64,000 bases of DNA, from the NCBI RefSeq assembly GCF_900100795.1, contig NZ_FNCO01000018.1:62001-126000 (forward strand), given 5' to 3'. The DNA comes from Pseudomonas abietaniphila (GTDB lineage Bacteria; Pseudomonadota; Gammaproteobacteria; Pseudomonadales; Pseudomonadaceae). This document shows positions 8,324-17,130 of the stretch, piece after piece. Made by a program: the position numbers and the translations under genes. Under the pieces are notes generated by a model. It was not told the origin of the DNA. It saw only the letters and a list, made by a program, of their open reading frames with translations, and did no database searches. How positions within the stretch are numbered: the first letter of the stretch is position 1; each line of letters opens with the position of its first letter.

Positions 8324-8412
8324 TGTAGGAGCGCGCTTGCCCGCGATTGCGGCCTTCCTGAAACATCAATGCCGGATGACACACCGCAGTCGCGGGCAAG
8401 CGCGCTCCTACA
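8324..8412. repeat. REP pair, family A
   Basis: Two facing copies of a unit containing GGAGCGCGCTTGCCCGCG, about 40 nt apart, lie between convergent genes. The same unit recurs at 17018, 53555, 57053 and 63446, with broken halves at 36606. This is a typical Pseudomonas REP doublet (REPIN). Confidence 0.9.
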
Positions 8413-8428
8413 ATGGGAAGTGGTGCGG

Positions 8429-9079
8429 TCAGGATTTGAGAAACGCCTGATGCAGCGCTTTCAGCGATTCAAAGTGATACGTCGGCGCTTCGGCTTCCAA
8501 CTCTTCGCGACTGCCAAACCCATACCCTACCGCCGCCACGTCCAGCCCGTTGCGTTTACCGCCAATGAGGTCGTGCTTGCGGTCGCCGATCATCAATGTC
8601 TGCTTGGGATCGAGTTTTTCCTCGTCCAGAAGATGGCGAATCAATTCGACTTTATCGGTCCGCGTGCCGTCCAGTTCGCTGCCGTAGATCAGCTTGAAGT
8701 GCCGGGCAAAGTCAAAGTGCCGGGCGATCTCATGGGCGAATACCCAGGGTTTTGACGTCGCGATAAACAACGTGCGGCCTTGATCGGACAGCAGGTCGAG
8801 CAGCTCGAAAACGCCATCGAACACCAGATTTTCGTACAGGCCGGTGACCTTGAACCGCTCGCGATAGAACCCCACTGCTTCCCACGCCTTGGCCTCATCG
8901 AAATCGTAGGTGCGCATGAATTGCTGCAACAGCGGTGGCCCGATGAAGTGCTCAAGGCGAGTGATGTCGGGCTCGTCGATTCCCAGTTTGCTCAGGGCGA
9001 ACTGGATCGAGCGCGTGATGCCTTCGCGTGGATCGGTCAGCGTGCCGTCCAGGTCGAACAGAATATTCTGGTAATGCAT
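8429..9079 (-). CDS. HAD-family phosphatase, phosphoglycolate-phosphatase-like
   Basis: A 216-residue haloacid-dehalogenase hydrolase of subfamily IA. Motif I is LFDLDGTLTD with nucleophile Asp9 and acid/base Asp11, motif II is FIATSKP, and motif IV is MIGDRKHD. The alpha-helical cap lies between motifs I and II. It resembles Gph-like phosphatases, but the substrate is not determined by sequence. The start at 9079 has GAGAGA upstream; a longer frame to 9163 runs into a REP element and is not used. Confidence 0.88.
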   Translation of the reverse strand: MHYQNILFDLDGTLTDPREGITRSIQFALSKLGIDEPDITRLEHFIGPPLLQQFMRTYDFDEAKAWEAVGFYRERFKVTGLYENLVFDGVFELLDLLSDQGRTLFIATSKPWVFAHEIARHFDFARHFKLIYGSELDGTRTDKVELIRHLLDEEKLDPKQTLMIGDRKHDLIGGKRNGLDVAAVGYGFGSREELEAEAPTYHFESLKALHQAFLKS

Positions 9080-9126
9080 GTCGTCTCTCAGAAGCGTGAA
9101 GAGAATGTCTGGGTGATGCACGGACT

Positions 9127-9218
9127 CTGTGGGAGCGAATTCATTCGCGAGAGGTCCGCACATCCGCAGGGGGGGCCTCGAATGTACCGACGTCTCGCGA
9201 ATGAATTCGCTCCCACAG
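9127..9218. repeat. REP pair, family C
   Basis: Two inverted copies of a unit containing GGGAGCGAATTCATTCGCGA surround a 40-nt spacer. A second example of the same family lies at 19356-19447 inside the cox cluster. Confidence 0.9.
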
Positions 9219-9250
9219 GTTAATCAGCGTCCAGGGGAAAGCTGTCTTGC

Positions 9251-9799
9251 TCAGCAGGGCTTGTCGAAACCTTCGGCCAGATGCTGGTCCTTGAGCTTCA
9301 CGTAATTGCTCGCGCTGTAGGGGAAGAAGGCGATTTCCTTCTCGGTCAGCGCACGAACCTGTTTCACCGGCCGGCCAACGTACAGGAAGCCCCTTTCCAG
9401 ACGCTTGCCCGGCGGCACCAGGCTGCCAGCACCAATGATCACTTCGTCCTCGACGACGGCGCCGTCCATGATCGTGCTGCCCATTCCGATCAGGATGCGG
9501 CTGCCAATGGTGCAGCCGTGCAGCATGACCTTGTGGCCGATGGTCACTTCGTCGCCGATCAACAGCGGGAAACCGTCCGGGTTGAACGGCCCTGCGTGCG
9601 TGATGTGCAGCACACTGCCGTCCTGAACGCTGGTGCGGGCGCCGATACGGATGCGGTGCATGTCGCCGCGAATCACCGTCAGTGGCCAGACGGAGCTGTC
9701 GGCGCCGATCTCGACATCGCCGATAACAATGGCCGAATGATCGACAAACGCCCGGTCGCCAAGGGCCGGTGTGTGATTCTGGAAAGTACGAATAGCCAC
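9251..9799 (-). CDS. Gamma-carbonic-anhydrase-like hexapeptide protein (YrdA type)
   Basis: A 182-residue left-handed beta-helix protein built from hexapeptide repeats, with the metal-ligand pattern of gamma carbonic anhydrases (SVLHITHAG and IGHKVMLHGC histidines). YrdA-like proteins bind zinc, but carbonic anhydrase activity is not always seen in this subfamily. It is divergent from prlC with a 90-bp gap. In other pseudomonads the same neighbour pair exists (recalled, not checked). Confidence 0.9.
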   Translation of the reverse strand: MAIRTFQNHTPALGDRAFVDHSAIVIGDVEIGADSSVWPLTVIRGDMHRIRIGARTSVQDGSVLHITHAGPFNPDGFPLLIGDEVTIGHKVMLHGCTIGSRILIGMGSTIMDGAVVEDEVIIGAGSLVPPGKRLERGFLYVGRPVKQVRALTEKEIAFFPYSASNYVKLKDQHLAEGFDKPC

Positions 9800-9889
9800 A
9801 ATAGGCTCCTTCTCTGGCGCTGATAGCTGCGGTCAGCGCCGATTCTAATTAAGATGCTCAGGTGTTTCTTCCAGCCAAGGTGCCAAACC

Positions 9890-11941
9890 GTGAGCGCGAA
9901 CAACCCTCTTTTGCAATCGTACGACCTGCCACCTTTCTCGGCGATCCGCGCCGAGCACGTAAAACCTGCCATTGACCAGATTCTTGCCGACAACCGCGCT
10001 GCGATTGCCGACATCCTCGCCAAGCAAGGTACGCAGCCTACATGGGCAGGCCTGGTGCTGGCGATGGACGAACTGAACGATCGTCTGGGCGCGGCCTGGA
10101 GCCCGGTCAGCCATTTGAACGCTGTGTGCAACAGCGCCGAACTGCGCGAAGCCTACGAGTCGTGCCTGCCGGCATTGAGCGCCTACTCCACTGACATGGG
10201 CCAGAACCGCGAACTGTTTCAGGCCTTCGAAGCGTTGGCCAACAGCCCGGAGGCCGCCGGTTTCGACGTGGCGCAGAAAACCATTCTGGAACACTCGCTG
10301 CGTGACTTCCGCCTGTCGGGCATCGATCTGCCGCCCGAGCAGCAGAAGCGTTACGCCGAAGTGCAGAGCAAACTGTCGGAGCTGGGCAGCCAGTTCTCCA
10401 ACCAGTTGCTCGATGCGACGCAGGCCTGGACCAAGCATGTCACCGACGAAGCCACCCTCGCCGGCCTGACTGATTCGGCCAAGGCGCAAATGGCCGCTGC
10501 GGCCAAGGCAAAAGACCTCGACGGTTACCTGATTACCCTGGAATTCCCGAGCTACTACGCGGTGATGACCTACGCCCACGACCGCAAGCTGCGCGAAGAA
10601 GTCTATGCAGCCTACTGCACTCGTGCGTCGGACCAAGGCCCGAATGCCGGCAAGAACGACAACGGCCCGATCATGGAACAGATCCTCGACCTGCGTCAGG
10701 AGCTGGCAAAACTGCTGGGCTTCGCGAGCTTTTCGGAGTTGAGCCTGGCGACCAAGATGGCCGAGTCCAGCGATCAGGTGCTGAGTTTCCTGCGTGACCT
10801 GGCCAAGCGCAGCAAGCCATTTGCCGCTCAAGACCTGCAACAGCTGAAAGCCTACGCCGCCGAACAGGGCTGCCCGGACCTGCAAAGCTGGGACAGCGGC
10901 TTCTATGGCGAGAAACTGCGGGAACAGCGTTACAGCGTGTCTCAGGAGGCACTGCGCGCCTACTTCCCGGTCGACAAGGTGTTGACCGGGTTGTTTGCGA
11001 TTGTGCAAAAGCTGTACGGCATCGAAATCGCCGAGCAGAAAGGCTTCGACACGTGGCACCCGGACGTCCGTCTGTTTGAAATCAAGGAAAACGGTCAGCA
11101 CGTCGGCCGCTTCTTCTTTGACCTCTATGCCCGCGCCAACAAGCGCGGCGGTGCGTGGATGGACGGTGCGCGTGACCGTCGTCGCACATTGGCCGGCTCG
11201 CTGCAAAGCCCGGTTGCCAATCTGGTGTGCAACTTCACCCCGGCGGCACCGGGCAAACCTGCCCTGCTGACCCACGATGAAGTGACGACGCTGTTCCACG
11301 AGTTTGGCCATGGTCTGCATCACTTGCTGACGCGTGTTGAGCACGCGGGCGCCTCGGGCATTAATGGCGTGGCGTGGGATGCGGTCGAGCTGCCAAGCCA
11401 GTTCATGGAGAACTGGTGCTGGGAGCCGGAAGGTTTGGCGCTGATCTCCGGTCACTACGAAACCGGCGAGCCGCTGCCACAGGATCTGTTGGAAAAAATG
11501 CTCGCGGCGAAGAATTTCCAGTCCGGCCTGATGATGGTCCGTCAGCTGGAGTTCTCCCTGTTCGACTTCGAACTGCACGCCACCCACGGCGACGGTCGCA
11601 CCACGCTGCAAGTACTGGAAGGCGTGCGTGACGAGGTTTCGGTCATGCGTCCGCCTGCCTACAACCGCTTCCCCAACAGTTTCGCGCACATCTTTGCAGG
11701 CGGTTACGCCGCCGGCTACTACAGCTACAAATGGGCTGAAGTACTGTCGGCAGATGCCTTCTCCAAGTTCGAAGAAGACGGCGTACTCAATGCCGAAACC
11801 GGTCGCGCGTTCCGTGAGGCGATTCTGGCCCGTGGCGGTTCGCAGGCGCCGATGGTGCTGTTCGTCGACTTCCGGGGACGCGAGCCTTCGATTGACGCAC
11901 TCTTGCGCCATTCCGGCTTGAGCGAGGAAGCGGCAGCATGA
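9890..11941 (+). CDS. prlC: Oligopeptidase A, M3 zinc metallopeptidase
   Basis: PrlC degrades short peptides, including cleaved signal peptides, in the cytoplasm. From a GTG at 9890 (AAGG 9 nt upstream) the protein has 683 residues, matching the E. coli enzyme; the longer frame from 9854 would add 12 unconserved residues. The zinc site HEFGH is at residues 470-474 within TTLFHEFGHGLHHLL, and the M3 C-terminal AGGYAAGYYSYKWAEVLSAD motif is present. The stop overlaps the yheV start by 4 bp (ATGA), so the two form an operon. A 701-aa antisense frame is a shadow. Confidence 0.95.
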   Translation: MSANNPLLQSYDLPPFSAIRAEHVKPAIDQILADNRAAIADILAKQGTQPTWAGLVLAMDELNDRLGAAWSPVSHLNAVCNSAELREAYESCLPALSAYSTDMGQNRELFQAFEALANSPEAAGFDVAQKTILEHSLRDFRLSGIDLPPEQQKRYAEVQSKLSELGSQFSNQLLDATQAWTKHVTDEATLAGLTDSAKAQMAAAAKAKDLDGYLITLEFPSYYAVMTYAHDRKLREEVYAAYCTRASDQGPNAGKNDNGPIMEQILDLRQELAKLLGFASFSELSLATKMAESSDQVLSFLRDLAKRSKPFAAQDLQQLKAYAAEQGCPDLQSWDSGFYGEKLREQRYSVSQEALRAYFPVDKVLTGLFAIVQKLYGIEIAEQKGFDTWHPDVRLFEIKENGQHVGRFFFDLYARANKRGGAWMDGARDRRRTLAGSLQSPVANLVCNFTPAAPGKPALLTHDEVTTLFHEFGHGLHHLLTRVEHAGASGINGVAWDAVELPSQFMENWCWEPEGLALISGHYETGEPLPQDLLEKMLAAKNFQSGLMMVRQLEFSLFDFELHATHGDGRTTLQVLEGVRDEVSVMRPPAYNRFPNSFAHIFAGGYAAGYYSYKWAEVLSADAFSKFEEDGVLNAETGRAFREAILARGGSQAPMVLFVDFRGREPSIDALLRHSGLSEEAAA

Positions 11942-12225
11942 CCGATACACCGCACGTGATTACCAAGAAACGCTTCATCGCCGGGGCGGTCTGCCCGGCG
12001 TGCAGCGAGCCCGACAAGTTGATGATGTGGAGCGAGGACGATGTTCCGCACCGCGAATGCGTGGCCTGTGGGTATTCCGACACGCTCAATGCCCAGGGTC
12101 AGTCGATCCCGAAAGAGCTGGGCACACGCGTCAACAAGCCTGTGCCGAAACCGGCTGATCCGAAGGTTCAGGGTGTGCAGTTCTTCCCTAATCCGAAGTT
12201 GAAAAAGCCGGTTGATCCCAGCTAG
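11938..12225 (+). CDS. yheV: YheV-family zinc-ribbon protein
   Basis: A 95-residue protein with a CPAC...ECVACGYSD four-cysteine zinc ribbon in its first half and a basic, proline-rich tail ending in KKPVDPS. This is the YheV family, small putative metal-binding proteins of unknown function. It is translationally coupled to prlC by a 4-bp overlap. The co-location with prlC suggests a link to peptide turnover, but this is inference only. Confidence 0.85.
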   Translation: MTDTPHVITKKRFIAGAVCPACSEPDKLMMWSEDDVPHRECVACGYSDTLNAQGQSIPKELGTRVNKPVPKPADPKVQGVQFFPNPKLKKPVDPS

Positions 12226-12240
12226 ACAAAAACGTGGAAA

Positions 12241-12274
12241 TCCCGTCATGCCTCACCCATGGGCATGACAGGGA
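12241..12274. terminator. Stem-loop between yheV and the convergent phosphatase gene
   Basis: Arms TCCCGTCATGCC and GGCATGACAGGGA form a 12-bp stem with one bulge. It lies between two convergent genes. There is no long T-tract, so it is only a probable terminator. Confidence 0.5.
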
Positions 12275-12287
12275 TCGGCATCAAACC

Positions 12288-12974
12288 TCATAACCGCCAC
12301 AGAATCGTCTGCACACCCACCACATCGGTCTTCTGAAACCAGCCTTTGATCGCGCAACGGGCAAACGCGCTGGTGCTGCAGGCGCCGCTGTTGAGCGCTG
12401 TCTTAAGGGCATCCACATCGACCTTGCTGATGTAATCGATGCCGTGCTTGAGGTTGTCTTCGTCGCCATAGCCGCCGTGCTCCATTTCATCGAGCGCTGC
12501 CTGTTTGCTCCAGCCTTGCACGACAATTCGATACATCGCCGCCACCAGCCCGGTACGGTCCAGACCGTGCTTGCAATGAATCAGCACCGGTCCGTTTTGC
12601 TGCGCCGTCTGTATCGCGCGCAGGCTTTCAATCATGTCGGCATCGTCGACGTGCACCGTTTGCAGTGGGATCTGTACCTGCGAAATCGAGGGGTCCGACA
12701 ACCACTTTTGGTCGCTTTCCTTGATGAAGTTCACGACCGTGTGCACGCCGAGCTGTTCGATCAATGGCTGCGCAGAGGCGTCAGGTTGGCGACTGCGGTA
12801 CAGCATCGGCGTGATGCGAAAAAGGTTGTAGTGAGGGTCGATCGGCTGCGCCCACTCGCTCGGTCGTGTGGTTGGCATGGACGGTGAGTCGCCGGCTTGG
12901 GAAACCTCAGAGAGAGAAAGCGCCAACAGGCTGGCAACCAGCGGGGCAAGGAAGCGAATGCGCATCGAAAACAT
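12288..12974 (-). CDS. Exported dual-specificity/tyrosine phosphatase-like protein
   Basis: A 228-residue protein with a signal peptide (RIRFLAPLVASLLALSLSEVSQA) and a cysteine-phosphatase loop HCKHGLDRTG (Cys134, Arg140), the CX5R motif of dual-specificity and tyrosine phosphatases, with a candidate general acid in VHVDDAD (about residues 108-112). Export would place it in the periplasm or outside the cell. The C-terminus carries two extra cysteines (GACSTSAFARC). Several in-frame starts exist (12965, 12974, 12992) and none has a clear ribosome site, so the exact start is unsure. The substrate is unknown. Confidence 0.82.
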   Translation of the reverse strand: MFSMRIRFLAPLVASLLALSLSEVSQAGDSPSMPTTRPSEWAQPIDPHYNLFRITPMLYRSRQPDASAQPLIEQLGVHTVVNFIKESDQKWLSDPSISQVQIPLQTVHVDDADMIESLRAIQTAQQNGPVLIHCKHGLDRTGLVAAMYRIVVQGWSKQAALDEMEHGGYGDEDNLKHGIDYISKVDVDALKTALNSGACSTSAFARCAIKGWFQKTDVVGVQTILWRL

Positions 12975-13142
12975 ACCGTGCGAATGAAGCATGAAGAGGT
13001 GCGGCAAGTCTCTGTCGTGCAGGGTCAAGGCGGTGTCAGGCGCGTGTAAAAACTTCGTTGAACGGGCGAGTTGCCTGCGTGCCACTTATCAGCGGACTGA
13101 AGTTTTTGCAGCGTGAGCGTGGAGAGCGTCGAACTTCCGCGG

Positions 13143-13162
13143 TACTGTATGTATAAACAGTA
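13143..13162. promoter_or_regulatory. LexA (SOS) box before the radical SAM gene
   Basis: TACTGTATGTATAAACAGTA matches the LexA consensus CTGT-N8-ACAG and the longer TACTGTATATATATACAGTA with two mismatches. It ends 14 bp before the ATG at 13177. The P. aeruginosa orthologue (PA0069) was reported in the LexA regulon. Confidence 0.88.
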
Positions 13163-13176
13163 ATGGGAAAGCTCGC

Positions 13177-14235
13177 ATGTCCACCTTACTTCCCCCGCGC
13201 GGTCGCGGCACCGCCACCAATCCGCACAATCGCTTTGCGCCCAATCGCTCGGTGGTGGAGGACGACGGCTGGTATCAGGAAGTGCCCGTCACCCAAGGCA
13301 CCACCGTCACGCTGGAAACCGCCAAAAGCATCATCGCGCGCAATTCCTCGCCGGACATCCCTTTCGATCGCTCGATCAATCCTTACCGTGGGTGTGAGCA
13401 CGGTTGCATCTACTGCTATGCGCGGCCCAGTCACGCTTATTGGGACATGTCGCCGGGGCTGGATTTCGAGACGAAGCTGATCGCCAAAACAAACGCGGCG
13501 GCGTTGCTGGAGCAGCAATTGTCCAAGCCGGGCTACAGCGTTGCGCCGATCACGCTGGGTGCCAACACCGACCCGTATCAACCCATCGAGCGCGAATACA
13601 AGATCACACGCGCCACCCTGGAAGTGCTGCTGCGCTACCGTCATCCGGTCACGATCATCACCAAAGGCTCGTTGATTCTGCGCGATCTGGACCTGTTGGC
13701 TGAATTGGCAAAGCAGCGGCTGGTCTCGGTGTTCATCAGCCTGACATCACTGGACGACGAGCTCAAACGCATTCTCGAACCGCGAGCGGCGGCGCCCAAG
13801 GCCCGATTGCGGGCGATCAGGGTGCTGCGTGACGCCGGTGTGCCCGTGGGCGTGCTCCTTGCGCCGATGATTCCCATGATCAACGACATGGAGCTTGAAA
13901 AATTGATGAGCGAAGCCAAGGCCGCGGGTGCCTTGAGTGCGAGCTATGTGATGTTGCGGCTGCCGCTGGAGGTCGCGCCGCTGTTCGAGGAATGGCTGCA
14001 GGCACACTATCCGCAGCGCGCCGAGCACGTGATGAGCCTGGTCCGTCAGAGTCGTGGCGGCCAGGTGTACGACAGCCGCTTCGGTTCGCGAATGCGCGGC
14101 GAAGGAGTATTCGCAGAGCTGCTGGCACAGCGCTACAGTATTGCGGTGAAGAAACTGGGCCTGAACCGACGCGACAGTTTCCAGCTCGATTGCGAGGCGT
14201 TTTGTCCACCGGGCGGGCAGATGTCGCTGTTGTGA
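13177..14235 (+). CDS. PA0069-family radical SAM protein, SOS-controlled
   Basis: A 352-residue radical SAM enzyme of the SplB-like group (COG1533). The [4Fe-4S] cysteines are Cys73, Cys77 and Cys80 in CEHGCIYCYAR, preceded by INPYRGC, and PITLGANTDPYQPIE is the characteristic downstream motif of this subgroup. Spore photoproduct lyase, the known relative, repairs DNA lesions directly, which together with the LexA box suggests a DNA-repair role; the actual lesion or substrate is unknown. The ATG follows GGGAAAG. The gene stands alone, divergent from the phosphatase. Confidence 0.9.
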   Translation: MSTLLPPRGRGTATNPHNRFAPNRSVVEDDGWYQEVPVTQGTTVTLETAKSIIARNSSPDIPFDRSINPYRGCEHGCIYCYARPSHAYWDMSPGLDFETKLIAKTNAAALLEQQLSKPGYSVAPITLGANTDPYQPIEREYKITRATLEVLLRYRHPVTIITKGSLILRDLDLLAELAKQRLVSVFISLTSLDDELKRILEPRAAAPKARLRAIRVLRDAGVPVGVLLAPMIPMINDMELEKLMSEAKAAGALSASYVMLRLPLEVAPLFEEWLQAHYPQRAEHVMSLVRQSRGGQVYDSRFGSRMRGEGVFAELLAQRYSIAVKKLGLNRRDSFQLDCEAFCPPGGQMSLL

Positions 14236-14270
14236 CTCGCGTGGCGTCTTACCTGTATTGCGCTTGATCT

Positions 14271-14392
14271 GAGGAGCGTGGCTTGTCCCGCGATCTGCGG
14301 CTAAGCGGTAGTCAATGCGGTTAGCCTGTCAGAAACTGTGAGCAGGTTTACGACGGGGGCCCGCCGTTCGCGGGACAAGCCACGCTTCTACA
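14271..14392. repeat. REP pair, family B, between radical SAM gene and carbonic anhydrase
   Basis: Facing copies of a unit containing GGAGCGTGGCTTGTCCCGCG (one arm slightly decayed) enclose about 75 bp that resembles the insides of the elements at 22611 and 25476. It takes up a third of the 361-bp gap 14236-14596. In the rest of that gap I see only a plausible promoter region with no distinct motif. Confidence 0.88.
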
Positions 14393-14596
14393 GACTTGCT
14401 GCGATTAAGGTTTTCTTAAGCAAGACCCGCAGGCTAGAGCGATGCATTCAGTTTCAATTAAGTTTTGGCCGTTAGGGTAACTGCAAGTGACCGGCTGGTC
14501 GCGTGCAAAGGGAATTGTCCGTAATGCCAGAAAAAAGTGGGTCGTCCACCGGGAAACACGGGAATATCCACTTCAATCCGACAGTGAGGATCAGAG

Positions 14597-15325
14597 ATGA
14601 GTAACCAGGATAAGTCGCAGTCGGCCGCCTCGACAGGCGCTTCGACTACAGAGTCCGCCGATGTAGCGCTGCAGCACATCGTTGATGGCTTCAAGCATTT
14701 CCGCCATGACGTCTTCCCGCAGCAGGAAGAGCTGTTCAAGAAACTCGCGACCGCACAGCATCCAAAAGCGATGTTCATTACCTGTGCCGATTCGCGCATC
14801 GTTCCTGAGCTCATCACCCAAAGCTCGCCGGGCGATCTTTTCGTGACGCGTAACGTGGGCAACGTCGTACCGCCTTACGGGCCGATGAACGGCGGCGTCT
14901 CAACCGCCATCGAGTACGCGGTGCTGGCTCTGGGTGTGCAGCACATCATCATTTGCGGACATTCCGATTGCGGCGCCATGCGTGCGGTACTCAACCCGGA
15001 CACCCTGGAAAAAATGCCGACGGTAAAAGCCTGGCTGCGTCATGCCGAAGTCGCCAAGACCGTGGTGCAGGACAACTGCAGCTGCACCGGCGAGCACGAA
15101 ACCATGCACGTGCTGACCGAGGAAAACGTCATCGCGCAGCTGCGCCATCTGCAGACGCATCCTTCGGTGGCATCGAAGATCGCCGCCGGCCAGTTGTTCA
15201 TTCATGGCTGGGTGTACGACATCGAGACCAGTGAAATCCGCGCCTACGATGCCGAACAAGGGACATTCCTGGCCCTCGATGGCGAACACTCCATTCCAAT
15301 GGCGACGCCTCGAAAGCGCTATTGA
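14597..15325 (+). CDS. Beta-class carbonic anhydrase
   Basis: The enzyme interconverts CO2 and bicarbonate in the cytoplasm. The 242-residue protein has the complete beta-class zinc site: Cys63 with the Asp65-Arg67 dyad in CADSR, and His122 and Cys125 in GHSDC. This matches the P. aeruginosa enzyme psCA1 (PA0102). A polar 25-residue N-terminal extension rich in Ser, Ala and Thr precedes the domain. A SulP transporter gene follows 140 bp downstream on the same strand, so the pair may handle bicarbonate together. Confidence 0.95.
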   Translation: MSNQDKSQSAASTGASTTESADVALQHIVDGFKHFRHDVFPQQEELFKKLATAQHPKAMFITCADSRIVPELITQSSPGDLFVTRNVGNVVPPYGPMNGGVSTAIEYAVLALGVQHIIICGHSDCGAMRAVLNPDTLEKMPTVKAWLRHAEVAKTVVQDNCSCTGEHETMHVLTEENVIAQLRHLQTHPSVASKIAAGQLFIHGWVYDIETSEIRAYDAEQGTFLALDGEHSIPMATPRKRY

Positions 15326-15465
15326 CGATCAGCGACTGATCACACCCAAGAGCCTGTGAATCCACTTCACAACTGACGGTTCGAACCTCATTCAAGCTCG
15401 TAGCGGCCGCGCTTTGCGCGTGCCGTCGGGCGTTGTCACGTCTGAAGATTTACCGGAGAGTCGTC

Positions 15466-16995
15466 ATGGCTACTACAGATCTCAAATCCTTGTTACCACG
15501 GGAGCTGCTGGCTTCCGTGGTGGTGTTTCTTGTGGCGCTGCCACTGTGCATGGGTATCGCCATCGCGTCGGGCATGCCGCCCGCCAAAGGCCTGATCACC
15601 GGCATCATCGGTGGCCTGGTGGTCGGCTGGCTTGCGGGCTCGCCGTTGCAGGTCAGCGGTCCGGCGGCAGGTCTTGCGGTGTTGGTGTTCGAGCTGGTTC
15701 GTGAGCATGGGATGGCGATGCTCGGCCCAATTTTGCTGTTGGCCGGCATGCTGCAACTGCTCGCGGGCCGCTTCAAACTCGGCTGCTGGTTTCGCGTGAC
15801 GGCGCCCGCCGTGGTCTACGGGATGCTCGCCGGGATTGGCGTTTTAATCGTGCTTTCCCAGGCCCATGTGATGTTCGACAGCGGGCCCAAGCCTTCCGGG
15901 CTGGATAACCTGATCGCCTTCCCGCAGACCCTGTTGGGCGCAGTCGGCCCGGGCAGCGGAATGCAAGCGGGTTTGCTGGGTCTGGGCACCATCGCGGTGA
16001 TGTGGTTATGGGAGAAGCGGCGGCCCCATGCGTTGCGTTTTGTGCCGGGTGCGCTGCTGGGCGTGGGCATCGCCACGGCGGTGAGTCTGTTCATGAGCTT
16101 GCAGGTCAAGCGCGTCGAAGTGCCGGCCAACCTTGCTGAAGCGATCGACTGGCTGCGCCCTGCCGACCTGCTGAACCTGGCGGACCCTGCGATCCTGATC
16201 GCGGCCATTGCCGTGGCGTTCATTGCCAGCGCCGAGACGCTGCTGTCCGCCGCGGCGGTGGATCGCATGCATGACGGCCAGCGTTCGGATTTCGACAAGG
16301 AACTGAGCGCTCAGGGCGTCGGCAACATGCTCTGCGGTCTGGTCGGCGCGCTGCCAATGACCGGCGTGATCGTGCGCAGCTCGGCCAACGTGCAGGCCGG
16401 TGCGAAGACGCGTCTCTCGGCGATGTTTCACGGCCTTTGGCTGTTGGCGTTCGTGTTGCTGCTGTCCAGCGTGCTGCAGAGCATTCCGGTGGCGAGTCTG
16501 GCGGGCGTGCTGGTGTACACCGGTTTCAAACTGGTGGACCTCAAGGCGCTCCGAGGTCTGGGTCGTTATGGCCGCATGCCGATGTTCATCTACGGCGCGA
16601 CAGCGTCGGCGATCATCCTCACGGATCTGTTGACGGGCGTATTGATTGGCTTCGGTCTGACACTGGTGAAGCTGGCGCTGAATGCGTCGCGTCTGAAGAT
16701 CAACCTGGTGGATCTGGAGGCCGAGGGGGAGATGGAGTTGCGTCTGAACGGCGCTGCGACGTTCCTCAAGGTTCCGGCGTTGACGCAGGCGCTGGGGGCT
16801 GTGCCGCCTGGCACCACGCTGCACGTACCGCTGAGCAACCTCAGTTACATCGACCATTCCTGCCTTGAGTTGCTGGAGGAATGGGGTCGCGCCAATGCCG
16901 CGCAAGGCTCGCGCTTGTTACTGGAGCAGCGTTTGCTCAAGCGGCGCGTCGAAGGACGGATCCGGACGTCAATTGGCGGCGCGGCGTTGCATTGA
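15466..16995 (+). CDS. SulP-family anion transporter with STAS domain, probable bicarbonate or sulfate carrier
   Basis: A 509-residue inner-membrane protein with many hydrophobic helices (residues about 10-410) and a C-terminal STAS domain (about 415-509; ILxVPLSNLSYIDHSCLELLEEW-like). It has the SulP hallmarks VALPLCMGIAIASG and SGPAAGLAVLV near the N-terminus. The start at 15466 follows CCGGAGAG. It is usually annotated as a sulfate transporter, but the adjacent carbonic anhydrase gene and the similarity of arrangement to BicA-type loci make bicarbonate at least as likely; sequence alone cannot decide. Confidence 0.88.
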   Translation: MATTDLKSLLPRELLASVVVFLVALPLCMGIAIASGMPPAKGLITGIIGGLVVGWLAGSPLQVSGPAAGLAVLVFELVREHGMAMLGPILLLAGMLQLLAGRFKLGCWFRVTAPAVVYGMLAGIGVLIVLSQAHVMFDSGPKPSGLDNLIAFPQTLLGAVGPGSGMQAGLLGLGTIAVMWLWEKRRPHALRFVPGALLGVGIATAVSLFMSLQVKRVEVPANLAEAIDWLRPADLLNLADPAILIAAIAVAFIASAETLLSAAAVDRMHDGQRSDFDKELSAQGVGNMLCGLVGALPMTGVIVRSSANVQAGAKTRLSAMFHGLWLLAFVLLLSSVLQSIPVASLAGVLVYTGFKLVDLKALRGLGRYGRMPMFIYGATASAIILTDLLTGVLIGFGLTLVKLALNASRLKINLVDLEAEGEMELRLNGAATFLKVPALTQALGAVPPGTTLHVPLSNLSYIDHSCLELLEEWGRANAAQGSRLLLEQRLLKRRVEGRIRTSIGGAALH

Positions 16996-17017
16996 TAATC
17001 CCGGCTTTTACCTGACC

Positions 17018-17110
17018 TTGTAGGAGCGCGCTTGCCCGCGAAGCGACATGACAGCCGACAAATGTATGTCGACTGTACTGGCCTCTTCGCGGGCAAGCGC
17101 GTTCCTACAA
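17018..17110. repeat. REP pair, family A
   Basis: Inverted copies of the family A unit (GGAGCGCGCTTGCCCGCG) flank a 45-nt spacer between the convergent SulP and 216-residue protein genes. Confidence 0.9.
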
Positions 17111-17130
17111 CGGCGGCTGAGTCGAAGTCA

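Noticed and set aside
9845..11950. 701-residue minus-strand open frame opposite prlC
   Set aside because: Antisense shadow of a clear M3 peptidase gene; composition is His/Gln/Arg-rich and matches no family.
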